Source: a virus. From it: a stretch of 53,119 nt of DNA. Shown here one piece after another: positions 33,389 through 42,608 of this stretch. Below the pieces are notes generated by a model. The model was not told where the DNA came from and did not search any database. It saw nothing but the letters and a program-made list of their open reading frames with translations. The stretch covers positions 1-53,119 of the IMG/VR virus record IMGVR_UViG_3300042381_000142. The stretch is one strand, 5' to 3'. Numbering within the stretch: the stretch's first letter is position 1; each line of letters begins with the position of its first letter. A program made the translations under genes and the position numbers.

Positions 33389-34995
33389 TATGCAAGCCCA
33401 CGCCGCACTTTAGTATCTTCTCCACGGTCCGCTTTCTTGCGGGCTTTGTGCGCCTTGTTCATAAGTGAGTACAGCTTGGCAGTGCCCTTCTTCGGGTTGC
33501 CGCCGCCTAAGCGCTTAACTGCCTCTGGCGGGAATAACACTTCGTCGCGGGCGACACGTGCTTCCTGCTTACCACCGATACGTGCTTTAATGGAGTCGCT
33601 TACCCCGTCACCGGGCCCTTGCAGGGGGCGTCCGCCCATACGAGACAGAAGCTCCATACCTGCATTGCTGCTGCCGTTACCAAGCTCTGATACAGTGCGA
33701 GCATCAACGACAAAAGAGCCGTTCTTCATATCTACTTCACCGCCATCGGCGTAGCCCATGTCTTGTTGGGGGTCTACCATATACGGAGTGAGTATCTGGT
33801 TGTAGCGGTTCTGGCCCTTCTTAGCGTTAGGGTTCAGGACATTTTGTAGTATGGGTGTGCCCCGCGCAGTGCTGGAACCCGGCTGTACGACTTGGCCCTG
33901 CATGTTATAAACTTCAGGCATACCTACGTCGAAGTAGCGACGCTCCTTGGACGACTTAAGAAGGTCTTCGGTGTTGTCTGCGAAAGTAGCATTGCGCTTC
34001 TGCGCAGTGTACGGACCAGCATAGGAATTATCTATGACGCCGTCATCACCCATAGTGCCTTGTTTTGGGGCCATTGCACCGGAGATACCACTCGTAATGC
34101 CTGAAACACCCAACATAGGAGCAGCTTTAGAGATAATGCCCGGAGTACCAGCAGGTAGACCTGCACGTGTAGCTTGAGCGAAGCGCGAACCTAAGCCGCC
34201 TGTGAACTCTGCGCCTTTCATTACCGGAGGTGGCATATTGCCTACAGAGTTAGCGAACTGCCGAGCAAACTCTGGGCTGTTTATAGCTGCCTGCATAGGG
34301 TTAACCGCCGTAGGCGCTACGGTCGGTGCAGTTAATGTAGTAGCCCCCGGACCACCAGCAATGCCGGATGCTGGGATGTTTACTGTTGGTGTTACTGGTG
34401 TATTAGCAAGATTACCAAGAGTATCAGGAGTGACGGCGACTGGCGCAAGCTGCGCTGCCGGTACAGCAGCACCAAGACCCATATTAGCACCAAAGAAACC
34501 AGCTTTGTCGCCAAGTAACCCAGCTGCGTTGTGTGAGATAGAACCACCAACACCAGCCATACCAGCCATACCAGCACCACCAAAGGCACCGAGGCCAGCC
34601 ATCAAGCCCTTCTTCAAGCTACCAGTACGTGCGAACTGACCTGCGCCTACGATACCAGCAGCAAGGGGAGCACCGACGCCAGTAGCCGCTAGGGCTGCGC
34701 CAAGAATAGTTGGGAGAAGTTTGCCAAGCCAGCCAGCTTCAGGCAGACCTGTTTGCGGGTTAATAGTAAGTGAGCCGCCATGTGCCATAGCCAGACCTTG
34801 AAGGCTGTTAACCTCGTCTGGTGTCATGTGGATAAGCATAGAGTCTTCGCCGCGACCTTGCGACTGCAACTGCTGCGCCATAGGGTTTTGAGCCACATTC
34901 AGCCCACCCTGCGTAGGAAGACCACCCGTAGTGCCGGGTATGGGTGTGCCTAGCTGTGGGGGGTTGCCCATAGGTGAAGCTGCGTTGTAGTCCAT
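33388..34995 (-). CDS. Gly/Ala-rich virion protein (535 aa)
   Basis: N-terminus Pro/Gly/Gln-rich; LIHMTPDEVNSLQGLAMAHGG and GSLTINPQTGLPEAG recall conserved phage virion proteins. Residues about 95-160 are hydrophobic Gly/Ala-rich, possibly membrane-active. Carries GG motifs (AHGGS, ADGGEV). Probable ejection or tail protein; it precedes the ejection module in transcription order. Confidence 0.8.
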   Translation of the reverse strand: MDYNAASPMGNPPQLGTPIPGTTGGLPTQGGLNVAQNPMAQQLQSQGRGEDSMLIHMTPDEVNSLQGLAMAHGGSLTINPQTGLPEAGWLGKLLPTILGAALAATGVGAPLAAGIVGAGQFARTGSLKKGLMAGLGAFGGAGMAGMAGVGGSISHNAAGLLGDKAGFFGANMGLGAAVPAAQLAPVAVTPDTLGNLANTPVTPTVNIPASGIAGGPGATTLTAPTVAPTAVNPMQAAINSPEFARQFANSVGNMPPPVMKGAEFTGGLGSRFAQATRAGLPAGTPGIISKAAPMLGVSGITSGISGAMAPKQGTMGDDGVIDNSYAGPYTAQKRNATFADNTEDLLKSSKERRYFDVGMPEVYNMQGQVVQPGSSTARGTPILQNVLNPNAKKGQNRYNQILTPYMVDPQQDMGYADGGEVDMKNGSFVVDARTVSELGNGSSNAGMELLSRMGGRPLQGPGDGVSDSIKARIGGKQEARVARDEVLFPPEAVKRLGGGNPKKGTAKLYSLMNKAHKARKKADRGEDTKVRRGLA

Positions 34996-35060
34996 TATCC
35001 CTTATCCCTACCTTATCACTACGCTTATAGCGGCAATCTGTTCAAAACTAAACACCATTC
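34996..35060. other. 65-bp intergenic gap
   Basis: I see no gene, clear hairpin or promoter here. Confidence 0.5.
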
Positions 35061-35753
35061 TTACGTGGCCTTCGATACAAAGAACGCTTCGACAATAGCC
35101 GAAGGTGTACCCGGATGTGCAGGTGTTACACCTGCTGAGTACGCAACTGCTGGAAGATGCTCCATAACTACGCTTGTGCTGGTTGTGTGCCACATAACTT
35201 CGACCCATACGCCCGCTGCCTCTGCATAACCACTAAATGGTGTAACCGCGATAAGGTAAGAGGGTGTGCCTGAAGATTTGCGGGGCGGTATTGTAAACCG
35301 GCTGTTTGAGTTAGCGACATCCGTTGTGGTGGTGCCGTTGTTGTACCGGAACCATACGTCTACTTCTTGGGTGTCATTCGTCGTGTTCTTAAACGCCAAG
35401 CTATATATCAGCATATAGATGCCGGGGGCGGCAAAGGTGATCCGCGTGTTATTAACGCCTGTTATAGATATATCATCGGTAAACGACGTCACTTCTAACT
35501 TAACTGGGTAAGCCACATCAACGGCTGCTGCTGACTGGTCAACTAAACTAGTAAACTGATTATGTGGGAACGTCAGACCGATGCCGCTTCCGTAGAAGAA
35601 GTCCGCTGTGTATTTCTGCGCATTGTTTGGGGTGCGCGAGTCTAACTGCGAGAAGTAGTTTTCTATAACGCGAATAACCTGCCGTATATACTGCGGGTCG
35701 TAATGTGACGGTGGGTTAGGTAGTGGAGCGGCTTTGAATCTATCTAGTGCCAT
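35061..35753 (-). CDS. Beta-rich tail protein (230 aa)
   Basis: The first 60 residues are helical (IRQVIRVIENYFSQL), like a trimer-forming attachment region. The rest reads as a beta sandwich, with ITFAAPGIYMLIYSLAF and VDVWFRYNN as in C1q/TNF-like tail knobs. Likely a tail/fibre knob. Overlaps the upstream gene by one base. Confidence 0.78.
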   Translation of the reverse strand: MALDRFKAAPLPNPPSHYDPQYIRQVIRVIENYFSQLDSRTPNNAQKYTADFFYGSGIGLTFPHNQFTSLVDQSAAAVDVAYPVKLEVTSFTDDISITGVNNTRITFAAPGIYMLIYSLAFKNTTNDTQEVDVWFRYNNGTTTTDVANSNSRFTIPPRKSSGTPSYLIAVTPFSGYAEAAGVWVEVMWHTTSTSVVMEHLPAVAYSAGVTPAHPGTPSAIVEAFFVSKAT

Positions 35754-37705
35754 TAGCGTTTACCATCTTCACGGGCATCCAAGCGCGGGGCACCCAACTG
35801 CCACTGCACACCAAGATTTTCAGACTGGATTTTAAGCGCCATCTGGCGCGCACGGGCACGCAGGAAGACCTGATCGGTGTACTGGTCTACCGAAGTCTCG
35901 ATGACAGGCTTTGAGTCCGCCACGTTGTTAGAAAGCGCAGAACCGGGGAAGTTACGCGAGCGGATTTGCATGGTGACACTAGCATCATTAGCTATGGACC
36001 CGCTAAACCCAACGTCAGGAATAATGCGTCTGCAAAGCATAAACTGGTCGCCATCAGCCAAGTCGAAGTCCGACGACTGGATATAGGATAGCATTGGATC
36101 AGCATCATCGTCGATGCCGTCCTCGTGGTTGTAAGTCTGCCCCGCTGAGAAATCAGAGAGTGGTGTGTTTGCGGCCTGTGGGTAGCGGCGCAGTGCTGTA
36201 TCTAACCAAGCGGTGCGCTCTATTGTTCCATAGTACCAGATGCGCTCAAGGTGGTTATAGACCACATAGGCATTGTTATAGTCGCTATCACCTGCTGGGT
36301 AGAACCACCAGACTTCGTTCCATTGCTCGTTGGTGCCGCAGATAACCTGATCGGACTGAGAGATGTTAATGTTCTGGAACACGTGATTGCGCAGTGTGCA
36401 TGGTAGCGTTTCGACGCGCCCGGTATAGGCATAGAACTTATCTTGGCCCATCCAGTAGGTAATGTTAGCTGCCGTTGTCACCGCACGTGATGAGATGATG
36501 GAGATATTGTCAGCATATTCCTGCAAGCCGAACACGTCTGTCGTGCCGAGGAATTGGAGCGTGAACAGGTGGCTATCCGTCCAGACCAAGATTTCCTGAC
36601 GTGATGGCATAGCGCGTACGATGCGCGAGCCACGCGATACCCGGATGTCCCCTGCGGTATTGGTCGGCTGCGGAATCCAGTCTTCAGGAGTGTCTTGGTC
36701 AGCCCAACGGATAAGCATCGGGTCGAAATCGTCAGGGTTCGTTGAGCCAAACGGCACAGCGCCAAAGGCAATAAGATGCCGGTCTTGCTGAGACACGAGC
36801 AACTGCATAATCTTAACTGGTACTGCTTCTGCATATTCCGTAGGGGTATAGACAGGCGCGCTGGTCGCCGTAGCCCAGTCAAACGCATACTTCTGTAGCG
36901 TAATAGCCCGCGTGGCAAGCGCCGTGCCCGGATCGGGAGTAGCACCGCGAACCCACCAGTAACCAGCCCCATTGCGGATATTCATGACGAGGTCGTTATC
37001 GAAGTTATCGAACCACCAGTCGCGCTGCGGGAAGAAGACCGGCTCAGTCGAACCAAGACCCCAAGCCCCACGCGACCACGTGCCTGTACCCCAACCATAA
37101 CCTTCTGTGGTAATTGGATATCCGGGGCGGATTTCGAAGTCGATGATAATAACAGTACCGCCTCCACCAGAGACGTTTGAGGTGACCGGACTTGTAACAG
37201 GGATCGTGAAAGTCAGGCCAGTAACCACAGTAATCTCGTGGTTGCCGTTAATCTCGTCCGCAGGCACACCACCAATAGTGCCGGTTACACCTGAGATTTC
37301 TACGAAGTCACCTGTTTCGGCAAGGTGTGCCACCGGTAACTGGATGGTTACCACATTAGGCGCAGTGGTATCTGTGTAGACGCAGTTGTCAGTGTCCGGT
37401 GTGTCAAGCGTAGGGTCAACCAGACGCAGTGGGGTGATGTTATTGTAGTAGCCACCATTCTCGATGAAAACCTTCTGATGCGTACCAAGCGCCATGAGGT
37501 TATCGGAATAGGTCGTGACCCAGTTCCACATCTGACGGCACACGCCTTGGAATTGAGCAGACGTAGCTTTCTGCCAGCCACCAATCTTCTCTGGATATCC
37601 AGAGCGGAAACGTATTTTGTCGCACTCGCGCCAACCGCCCTCGTTCGAGTAGTCGGTCTGGTCGCGGTTTACACCGGGCTTAAACTGGAGCTTGATGAAT
37701 GGCAT
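35753..37705 (-). CDS. Tail stabilisation/tubular protein (650 aa)
   Basis: GVNRDQTDYSNEGGWRECDK and KIRFRSGYPEKIGGWQKA at the start are characteristic of long podoviral tail proteins (P22 gp10-like or tail tubular B-like) with many aromatic beta strands. Recurrent Trp/Tyr beta repeats are compatible with a propeller-type fold. Beside fibre genes. Confidence 0.82.
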   Translation of the reverse strand: MPFIKLQFKPGVNRDQTDYSNEGGWRECDKIRFRSGYPEKIGGWQKATSAQFQGVCRQMWNWVTTYSDNLMALGTHQKVFIENGGYYNNITPLRLVDPTLDTPDTDNCVYTDTTAPNVVTIQLPVAHLAETGDFVEISGVTGTIGGVPADEINGNHEITVVTGLTFTIPVTSPVTSNVSGGGGTVIIIDFEIRPGYPITTEGYGWGTGTWSRGAWGLGSTEPVFFPQRDWWFDNFDNDLVMNIRNGAGYWWVRGATPDPGTALATRAITLQKYAFDWATATSAPVYTPTEYAEAVPVKIMQLLVSQQDRHLIAFGAVPFGSTNPDDFDPMLIRWADQDTPEDWIPQPTNTAGDIRVSRGSRIVRAMPSRQEILVWTDSHLFTLQFLGTTDVFGLQEYADNISIISSRAVTTAANITYWMGQDKFYAYTGRVETLPCTLRNHVFQNINISQSDQVICGTNEQWNEVWWFYPAGDSDYNNAYVVYNHLERIWYYGTIERTAWLDTALRRYPQAANTPLSDFSAGQTYNHEDGIDDDADPMLSYIQSSDFDLADGDQFMLCRRIIPDVGFSGSIANDASVTMQIRSRNFPGSALSNNVADSKPVIETSVDQYTDQVFLRARARQMALKIQSENLGVQWQLGAPRLDAREDGKR

Positions 37706-37715
37706 CTATTAGCTC

Positions 37716-38483
37716 CTACTGCTGACTAAACTGGAAAGTGACGTAGCCGCTCGCACCACCAGCGATTATCTGGTACGCTTGTCCCGGCGTAACCGAAACA
37801 GAAGAAGCACTAGTTATAATTTGCGGTTGCCCTGCCGACGTCGTGCCTGCTGCGGTGCGCCCAAAGGCGGAGGATGGGGTGCCGGGAAACTCGCCGCCGG
37901 GGGTATAAACGAAAAAGCCGATACCCCATTCAACGGGAGGTTGGCCCGGGCCACCTACTGGGCTACTGCTACGATTATCCCACGGGCCGAGAACGCGTTC
38001 AGCTACACCATTAGCGAGGTAAGTTTGGGGGTTACTCGGCTGCGTAAAATAACCACCCGTAGAAGAATTCCAACTTAGCAATAGCGGGTCAAGAGTTATG
38101 TACCGGTCTCCGGTACCCCCTGAGTTAGCTGCCGCTAGGACGCCGTCTGCATACGCCCCTGCCTGCGCATAAGTGTAGAACGCACCGGGTGAGCCCGGTT
38201 GATCGGAGCTGGGTACGTAGGCAGCTCCGTAAACAGTATTGTACACATAATCTCCGGGGACCTCGGAATACAGACCACCAGCAACCTGAAGGTTAAGAAT
38301 CGTAGACACGCCAGTAGGCGCAGTCCATATGCTACTGGTACCAGCGCCAAACGTAACCGTTTGAAAAACAGGAGGCGGTCCCGGAGGTGGTGGAGTCGGG
38401 GTCGGCGGAGGAGGCGGAGGAGCAGCCGAAAAGGTACCAGCCCCTCGTGCGCTTGCTACTCCACGTGTGACGATTGTCGGCAC
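37716..38483 (-). CDS. Tail fibre with poly-Pro hinge (255 aa)
   Basis: A 19-residue N-terminal part is followed by a Pro hinge (residues about 23-38), then a Gly/Ser/Tyr-rich beta domain typical of fibre tips. The poly-Pro stretch is a rigid spacer. Function: host attachment or virion decoration, inferred. Confidence 0.75.
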   Translation of the reverse strand: MPTIVTRGVASARGAGTFSAAPPPPPPTPTPPPPGPPPVFQTVTFGAGTSSIWTAPTGVSTILNLQVAGGLYSEVPGDYVYNTVYGAAYVPSSDQPGSPGAFYTYAQAGAYADGVLAAANSGGTGDRYITLDPLLLSWNSSTGGYFTQPSNPQTYLANGVAERVLGPWDNRSSSPVGGPGQPPVEWGIGFFVYTPGGEFPGTPSSAFGRTAAGTTSAGQPQIITSASSVSVTPGQAYQIIAGGASGYVTFQFSQQ

Positions 38484-38493
38484 TGTGCGCTCC

Positions 38494-39417
38494 TTAGACG
38501 AACTTAGTCAGCGATGCAAAGACCGTATAGGCTGCGCTACCCGTCTTCACAATGGTATATGTATAAGCGTCAACACTCGAGGTGTTGCCTACGACAGGCG
38601 CACTATTCTGCCATTTGGGGGTGACGGTCACACCGTCAACTTGAAAGACATTATTGTAATACCCTACGGTGCTGATGGTAGCAAAGACCGCAATAGTGAT
38701 CGCCTGCCCCGTAGAAAGCAGTGAGTTGATGGTCGTACCGCTATTACCACGTACATTAACCGTCCAGTTAGCCGATGCGTTACCGGTATAGTATAGTACC
38801 GACTGCGTAATCGCGTCGATAGTCAAAGTGCCACTCAGACCCGAACCTACAACTGTGGCGGTTTCAATAGCATAAGCCAGCGGCTGGAGCGACGTAATGT
38901 CCGTGTTAGTCCCAGACTTAGCTGCGCTCAGGTTAGACCGTGCACCCGCAGCCGTGTTTGATCCTACGCCGCCAGAGGTAAGGGCAAGAGGCGTTCCAAG
39001 TGTAAGCGATGTCAGGTGCGTCGTAGCGTCCACCACATTCACGCCGTCATTGTAAACCCACATAGTCTTGCCAGTAGGCACCGTGATGCCAGTGCCCGCA
39101 GTCGTCTTAACCACCACGCTGTCTGCACAGGTGTTGTTGACGATGTAGACCTTCTCAATGCTGGGTACGACCAGATTGCGTGTCGAGCCGCCAGTGGTGC
39201 CGATCAAGTTCAAGCGCAGGTTACGTGCGGTCTGCGTCGTGTTTGCATTGGAAAGAGTAAGTGTGACGTTGCCACTAGCAAAGGTAACATCCGCTGAACC
39301 GACAATAGCTTCTTCAAGCGCAGTCCCAAGGTTGACATTTGTGACGTTACCCCACGTGGCGAGGTTCTCGCCAGTGGTCATTAACTGGATTTTGAGATTG
39401 CTATATGTGCTTGACAT
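38494..39417 (-). CDS. Fibre-like protein (307 aa)
   Basis: Thr/Ser/Val-rich beta repeats with MSSTYSNLKIQLMTTGENL, a start shared by fibre proteins of related aquatic phages in my recollection. Ribosome site AAGGAAAG is the first codons after the ancestral-looking end of the neighbouring repeat gene. Likely tail fibre or attachment protein. Confidence 0.78.
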   Translation of the reverse strand: MSSTYSNLKIQLMTTGENLATWGNVTNVNLGTALEEAIVGSADVTFASGNVTLTLSNANTTQTARNLRLNLIGTTGGSTRNLVVPSIEKVYIVNNTCADSVVVKTTAGTGITVPTGKTMWVYNDGVNVVDATTHLTSLTLGTPLALTSGGVGSNTAAGARSNLSAAKSGTNTDITSLQPLAYAIETATVVGSGLSGTLTIDAITQSVLYYTGNASANWTVNVRGNSGTTINSLLSTGQAITIAVFATISTVGYYNNVFQVDGVTVTPKWQNSAPVVGNTSSVDAYTYTIVKTGSAAYTVFASLTKFV

Positions 39418-39426
39418 CTTCTTTCC

Positions 39427-39489
39427 TTACGTCGGTATCTGAGTCCAGATTACTGTGTTACCACCACTGACCTGCATCTGTGTACCTGC
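39427..39489 (-). other. In-frame 20-codon extension behind an ochre stop
   Basis: Directly behind the TAA of the 962-aa gene the frame stays open for AGTQMQVSGG and NTVIWTQIPT, ending at a TAA that fits snugly against AAGGAAAG of the next gene. It looks like the original end of the repeat protein. Confidence 0.6.
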
Positions 39490-42378
39490 TTAGGTGTCAT
39501 CAACCACCTGCCAGTTTGGTATTTGCGTATCGGGTATAGCAGACCAATCTGTACTTTGCGAGCTAATAACAACCTGCCAACTTGGGTCCTGTGTGTCATC
39601 AATCGTAACCCAAACACCCGCCTGAGAGTCATCTATAGGCACCCAGTCTGGGTCTTGTACTGGAACGATTGGGTTCCAGCTAGGTACTTCTACAGTACCG
39701 ATAGAGCCATTGGCTGAAACACCAGTTACTGAGTAGCTAGAACGGGTTGTAGTTGTGCCGATGAAGCCGTCGGCTGAAACACCCGTAGGCAGTGCGTTGG
39801 CTTTACCTGAAACCGTAGTTGTACCGACGAAGCCGTCGGCTGCTATGCCTGTGACTGAGAAACCAGTTCCTAGTTTAATCTCAATTGTGCCGACGAAGCC
39901 GTCGGCTGCTATGCCTGTGACAGGCACGTCGGCTTTAGCTAAGACCTCAGATGTGCCAACGAAGCCTTCGGCTAAGACGTCTGTAACATCTACGTTTGTA
40001 TTGAACCGCTGGTCGGTTTCCACCCCTGAGAAGGGCACGACTGAGAAGCCTGAGAAACCTAAGAGGGCCGTGTTGTCTACGTTGCCTACGGCCTCACTAA
40101 CATCACCAATGAAGCCGTCGGTTGCTACGCCTGTTAGGGTAGTGCTGGCTTTACCCGAAACCGTAGATATGCCGATAAACTCATTGGCTGAAACACCCGT
40201 AGGCAGGGCGTTAGCTTTAGCTGAGACCGCAGATGTACCGATTAACCCATTGGCTGCTACGCCTGTTACCGGTACGTTAGCTTTAGCTAAGACCGCAGAT
40301 GTACCGACGAAGCCGTCGGCTGCTACGCCTGTGACAGGCACGTTGGCTTTAGCCAAGACCGCAGATGTGCCAATGAAGCCGTCGGCTGTTACGCCTGTTA
40401 CTTGGTAGCTGAACCTAAACGCAACCGTGCCGACGAAGCCGTTGGCTGCTATGCCTGTTATGGTAGTGCGGCCTTTAGCCGAGATCGTAGCGGTGCCAAC
40501 AAAGCCGTTGGATGCTACGCCTGTAACTGAGAAACTAATTCCTAGTTTAAATGTAGGTGTGCCAACGAAGCCTTCGGCTGCTACGCCAGTTAGGGTAGTG
40601 CTGGCTTTAGCTGAGACCGTAGATGTGCCGATGAAACCATTGGCTGCTACGCCTGTGGGTAGTGCGTTGGCTTTAGCTAAGACCGCAGATGTGCCAATGA
40701 AACCATCGGTTGCTACGCCTGTGATAGGCAAGTTGGCTTTAGCCGAGATCGTAGCGGTGCCAATGAAGCCGTTGGCTACTACGCCTGTGAGTAGTGCGTT
40801 AGCTTTAATTGAGATCGTAGATGTACCGACGAAACCTTCGGTTGCTACGCCTGTGACTGAGAAACTAGTTCCCAGTTTAAATGCAGGTGTGCCAATGAAA
40901 CCATCGGCTGCTATGCCTGTGACAGGCACGTTGGCTTTAGCTAAGACCGTAGATGTGCCAATAAAGCCATTAGCCGAAACGTCTGTGACATCTACGTTTG
41001 TGTTGAATCGTTGGTCGGTTTCCACCCCTGAGAAGGGCACGACTGAGAAGCCCGAGAAACCTAAGAGGGCCGTGTTATCTATATTGCCTAAGGTTTCGCT
41101 GACATCCCCAATGAAGCCCTCGGCTACAACACCTGTGAGTGGTACGTTGGCTTTAGCAAAGACCGTAGATGTGCCAATGAAGCCGTTGGTTGTTATGCCT
41201 GTGAGTAGTGCGTTGGCTTTAGCTGAGACCGTAGATGTGCCAATGAAGCCATTGGCTGCTACGCCAGTTAGGGTAGTGATGCCTTTGGCCGAGATCGTGG
41301 CTGTGCCAATGAAGCCTTCGGCTGAAACACCCGTAGGCAGTGCGTTAGCTTTAGCCGAGACCGCAGATGTGCCAATGAAGCCGTTGGCTAAAACACCCGT
41401 AGGCAGTGCGTTAGCTTTAGCTGAGACCGCAGACGTGCCAATGAAGCCACCGGCTGCTACGCCAGTTAGGGTAGTGCGGGCTTTAGCTGAGACCGTAGAT
41501 GTGCCGATAAACCCATTAGCTGCTACGCCAGTTAGGGTAGTGCTTACTTTAGTCGAGATTGTAGCGGTGCCAATGAAACCATTGGCTGCTACGCCAGTTA
41601 GGGTAGTGCTAGCTTTAGCTAAGACCGCAGTTGTACCAATAAAGCCGTTAGCTGAAACACCCGTAGGTAGGGCGTTGGCTTTGGCTAGAACTGTTTCGTT
41701 ACCGATGAACCCGTTGGTTGAGACGCCTGTTAGGGCAGTGCGGGCCTTAGCTGAGACCGTAGATGTGCCGATAAACCCGTTGGCTGAAACGCCTGTTACT
41801 CGGTAGCTAAACCTAAACGCAACTGTGCCAACGAAGCCGTTGGCTGCTACGCCTGTGACAGGCACGTTGGCTTTGGCTAGAACTGTTTCGTTACCGATGA
41901 ACCCAGTAGCTGAAACGCCTGTGACAGGCACGTTGGCTTTGGCTAGAACTGTTTCGTTACCGATGAACCCAGTAGCTGAAACGCCTGTGACAGGCACGTT
42001 GGCTTTGGCTAGAACTGTTTCGTTACCGATGAACCCATTGGCTGCTATGCCTGTGACGGATACTCGGGCTTTAGCTAAGACTGCTTCATTACCAACGAAC
42101 CCATTGGCTGCTACGCCTGTGACTAGGTAACCAAACTTAATCGTAACTGCGCCAATGAAGCCACCGGCTGCTACGCCTGTTAAAGTAGTTCTGGCTTTGG
42201 CCGATACCGTAGATGTACCGACGAACCCGTTGGCTGCTACGCCTGTTACTCGGTAGCTGAACCTAAACGCAACTGTGCCAATAAACCCATTGGCTGCTAC
42301 GCCTGTGGCGGATACGCTTACAGATACATTAGGTAGAGTACTAAACGGTGTAGTAGAGAGGGGAGTAAAGCCAAACAT
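39490..42378 (-). CDS. Giant 22-residue-repeat protein (962 aa)
   Basis: About 38 tandem units of a 22-residue repeat, consensus TGVAANGFIGTSTVSAKA then a variable four-residue tail. The unit is beta-rich and probably builds a long fibre or adhesin-like rod. Three related caps (start MFGFTPLSTTPFST; two internal LLGFSGFSVVPFSG blocks) split it into three super-blocks. The last about 60 residues are 11-residue Trp repeats (WVPIDDSQAGV type). A strong AGGGAGG precedes the ATG. Unrecognised family; likely a virion fibre. The antisense frame is also open because of the repeats. Confidence 0.85.
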   Translation of the reverse strand: MFGFTPLSTTPFSTLPNVSVSVSATGVAANGFIGTVAFRFSYRVTGVAANGFVGTSTVSAKARTTLTGVAAGGFIGAVTIKFGYLVTGVAANGFVGNEAVLAKARVSVTGIAANGFIGNETVLAKANVPVTGVSATGFIGNETVLAKANVPVTGVSATGFIGNETVLAKANVPVTGVAANGFVGTVAFRFSYRVTGVSANGFIGTSTVSAKARTALTGVSTNGFIGNETVLAKANALPTGVSANGFIGTTAVLAKASTTLTGVAANGFIGTATISTKVSTTLTGVAANGFIGTSTVSAKARTTLTGVAAGGFIGTSAVSAKANALPTGVLANGFIGTSAVSAKANALPTGVSAEGFIGTATISAKGITTLTGVAANGFIGTSTVSAKANALLTGITTNGFIGTSTVFAKANVPLTGVVAEGFIGDVSETLGNIDNTALLGFSGFSVVPFSGVETDQRFNTNVDVTDVSANGFIGTSTVLAKANVPVTGIAADGFIGTPAFKLGTSFSVTGVATEGFVGTSTISIKANALLTGVVANGFIGTATISAKANLPITGVATDGFIGTSAVLAKANALPTGVAANGFIGTSTVSAKASTTLTGVAAEGFVGTPTFKLGISFSVTGVASNGFVGTATISAKGRTTITGIAANGFVGTVAFRFSYQVTGVTADGFIGTSAVLAKANVPVTGVAADGFVGTSAVLAKANVPVTGVAANGLIGTSAVSAKANALPTGVSANEFIGISTVSGKASTTLTGVATDGFIGDVSEAVGNVDNTALLGFSGFSVVPFSGVETDQRFNTNVDVTDVLAEGFVGTSEVLAKADVPVTGIAADGFVGTIEIKLGTGFSVTGIAADGFVGTTTVSGKANALPTGVSADGFIGTTTTRSSYSVTGVSANGSIGTVEVPSWNPIVPVQDPDWVPIDDSQAGVWVTIDDTQDPSWQVVISSQSTDWSAIPDTQIPNWQVVDDT
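41881..42012. repeat. Perfect 66-bp tandem duplication
   Basis: 41881-41946 and 41947-42012 are identical, and the 30 bp before the first copy match the end of the unit as well. Each copy encodes one 22-residue unit, so the array expanded recently here. Confidence 0.85.
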
Positions 42379-42432
42379 ACTATAGCTCCCTCCCTAAGCT
42401 GCGGTTAGGTAAATACCATACAGGGTGGTAAA

Positions 42433-42606
42433 TTACCCGTTAGTTGCGCTGCCGATTGCGTTACGCATCGTCATGCCGAGGATAGCCGTAATAGCTATCT
42501 GACTTGCTTCTATAGCAGAGGCATCACCAACAAGAAAGCTGGCAATAGCGCCAATGACGCCAAGGGCACCGACGATATAAGTCTTTTTACCTTTAAACTT
42601 ACCCAT
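42433..42606 (-). CDS. Holin-like membrane peptide (57 aa)
   Basis: ATG at 42606, TAA at 42433. Two hydrophobic segments: TYIVGALGVIGAIASFLVG, then a short charged turn and ASQIAITAILGMTMRNAIG. Basic N-terminus. It starts just behind the amidase gene. That makes it a candidate holin or pinholin to release the endolysin. Too short for a length-based gene search. Confidence 0.72.
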   Translation of the reverse strand: MGKFKGKKTYIVGALGVIGAIASFLVGDASAIEASQIAITAILGMTMRNAIGSATNG

Positions 42607-42608
42607 AA

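Noticed and set aside
40427-41806. A 459-codon + strand open frame antisense to the repeat gene (also 39755-40408 and 41825-42130)
   Set aside because: It follows the 66-bp period and has no suitable start context; a repeat with one open antisense frame stays open along the array.
39750-42330. CRISPR-like appearance of regularly spaced repeats
   Set aside because: The units are contiguous, protein-coding, in one frame and degenerate, without unique spacers or cas genes.
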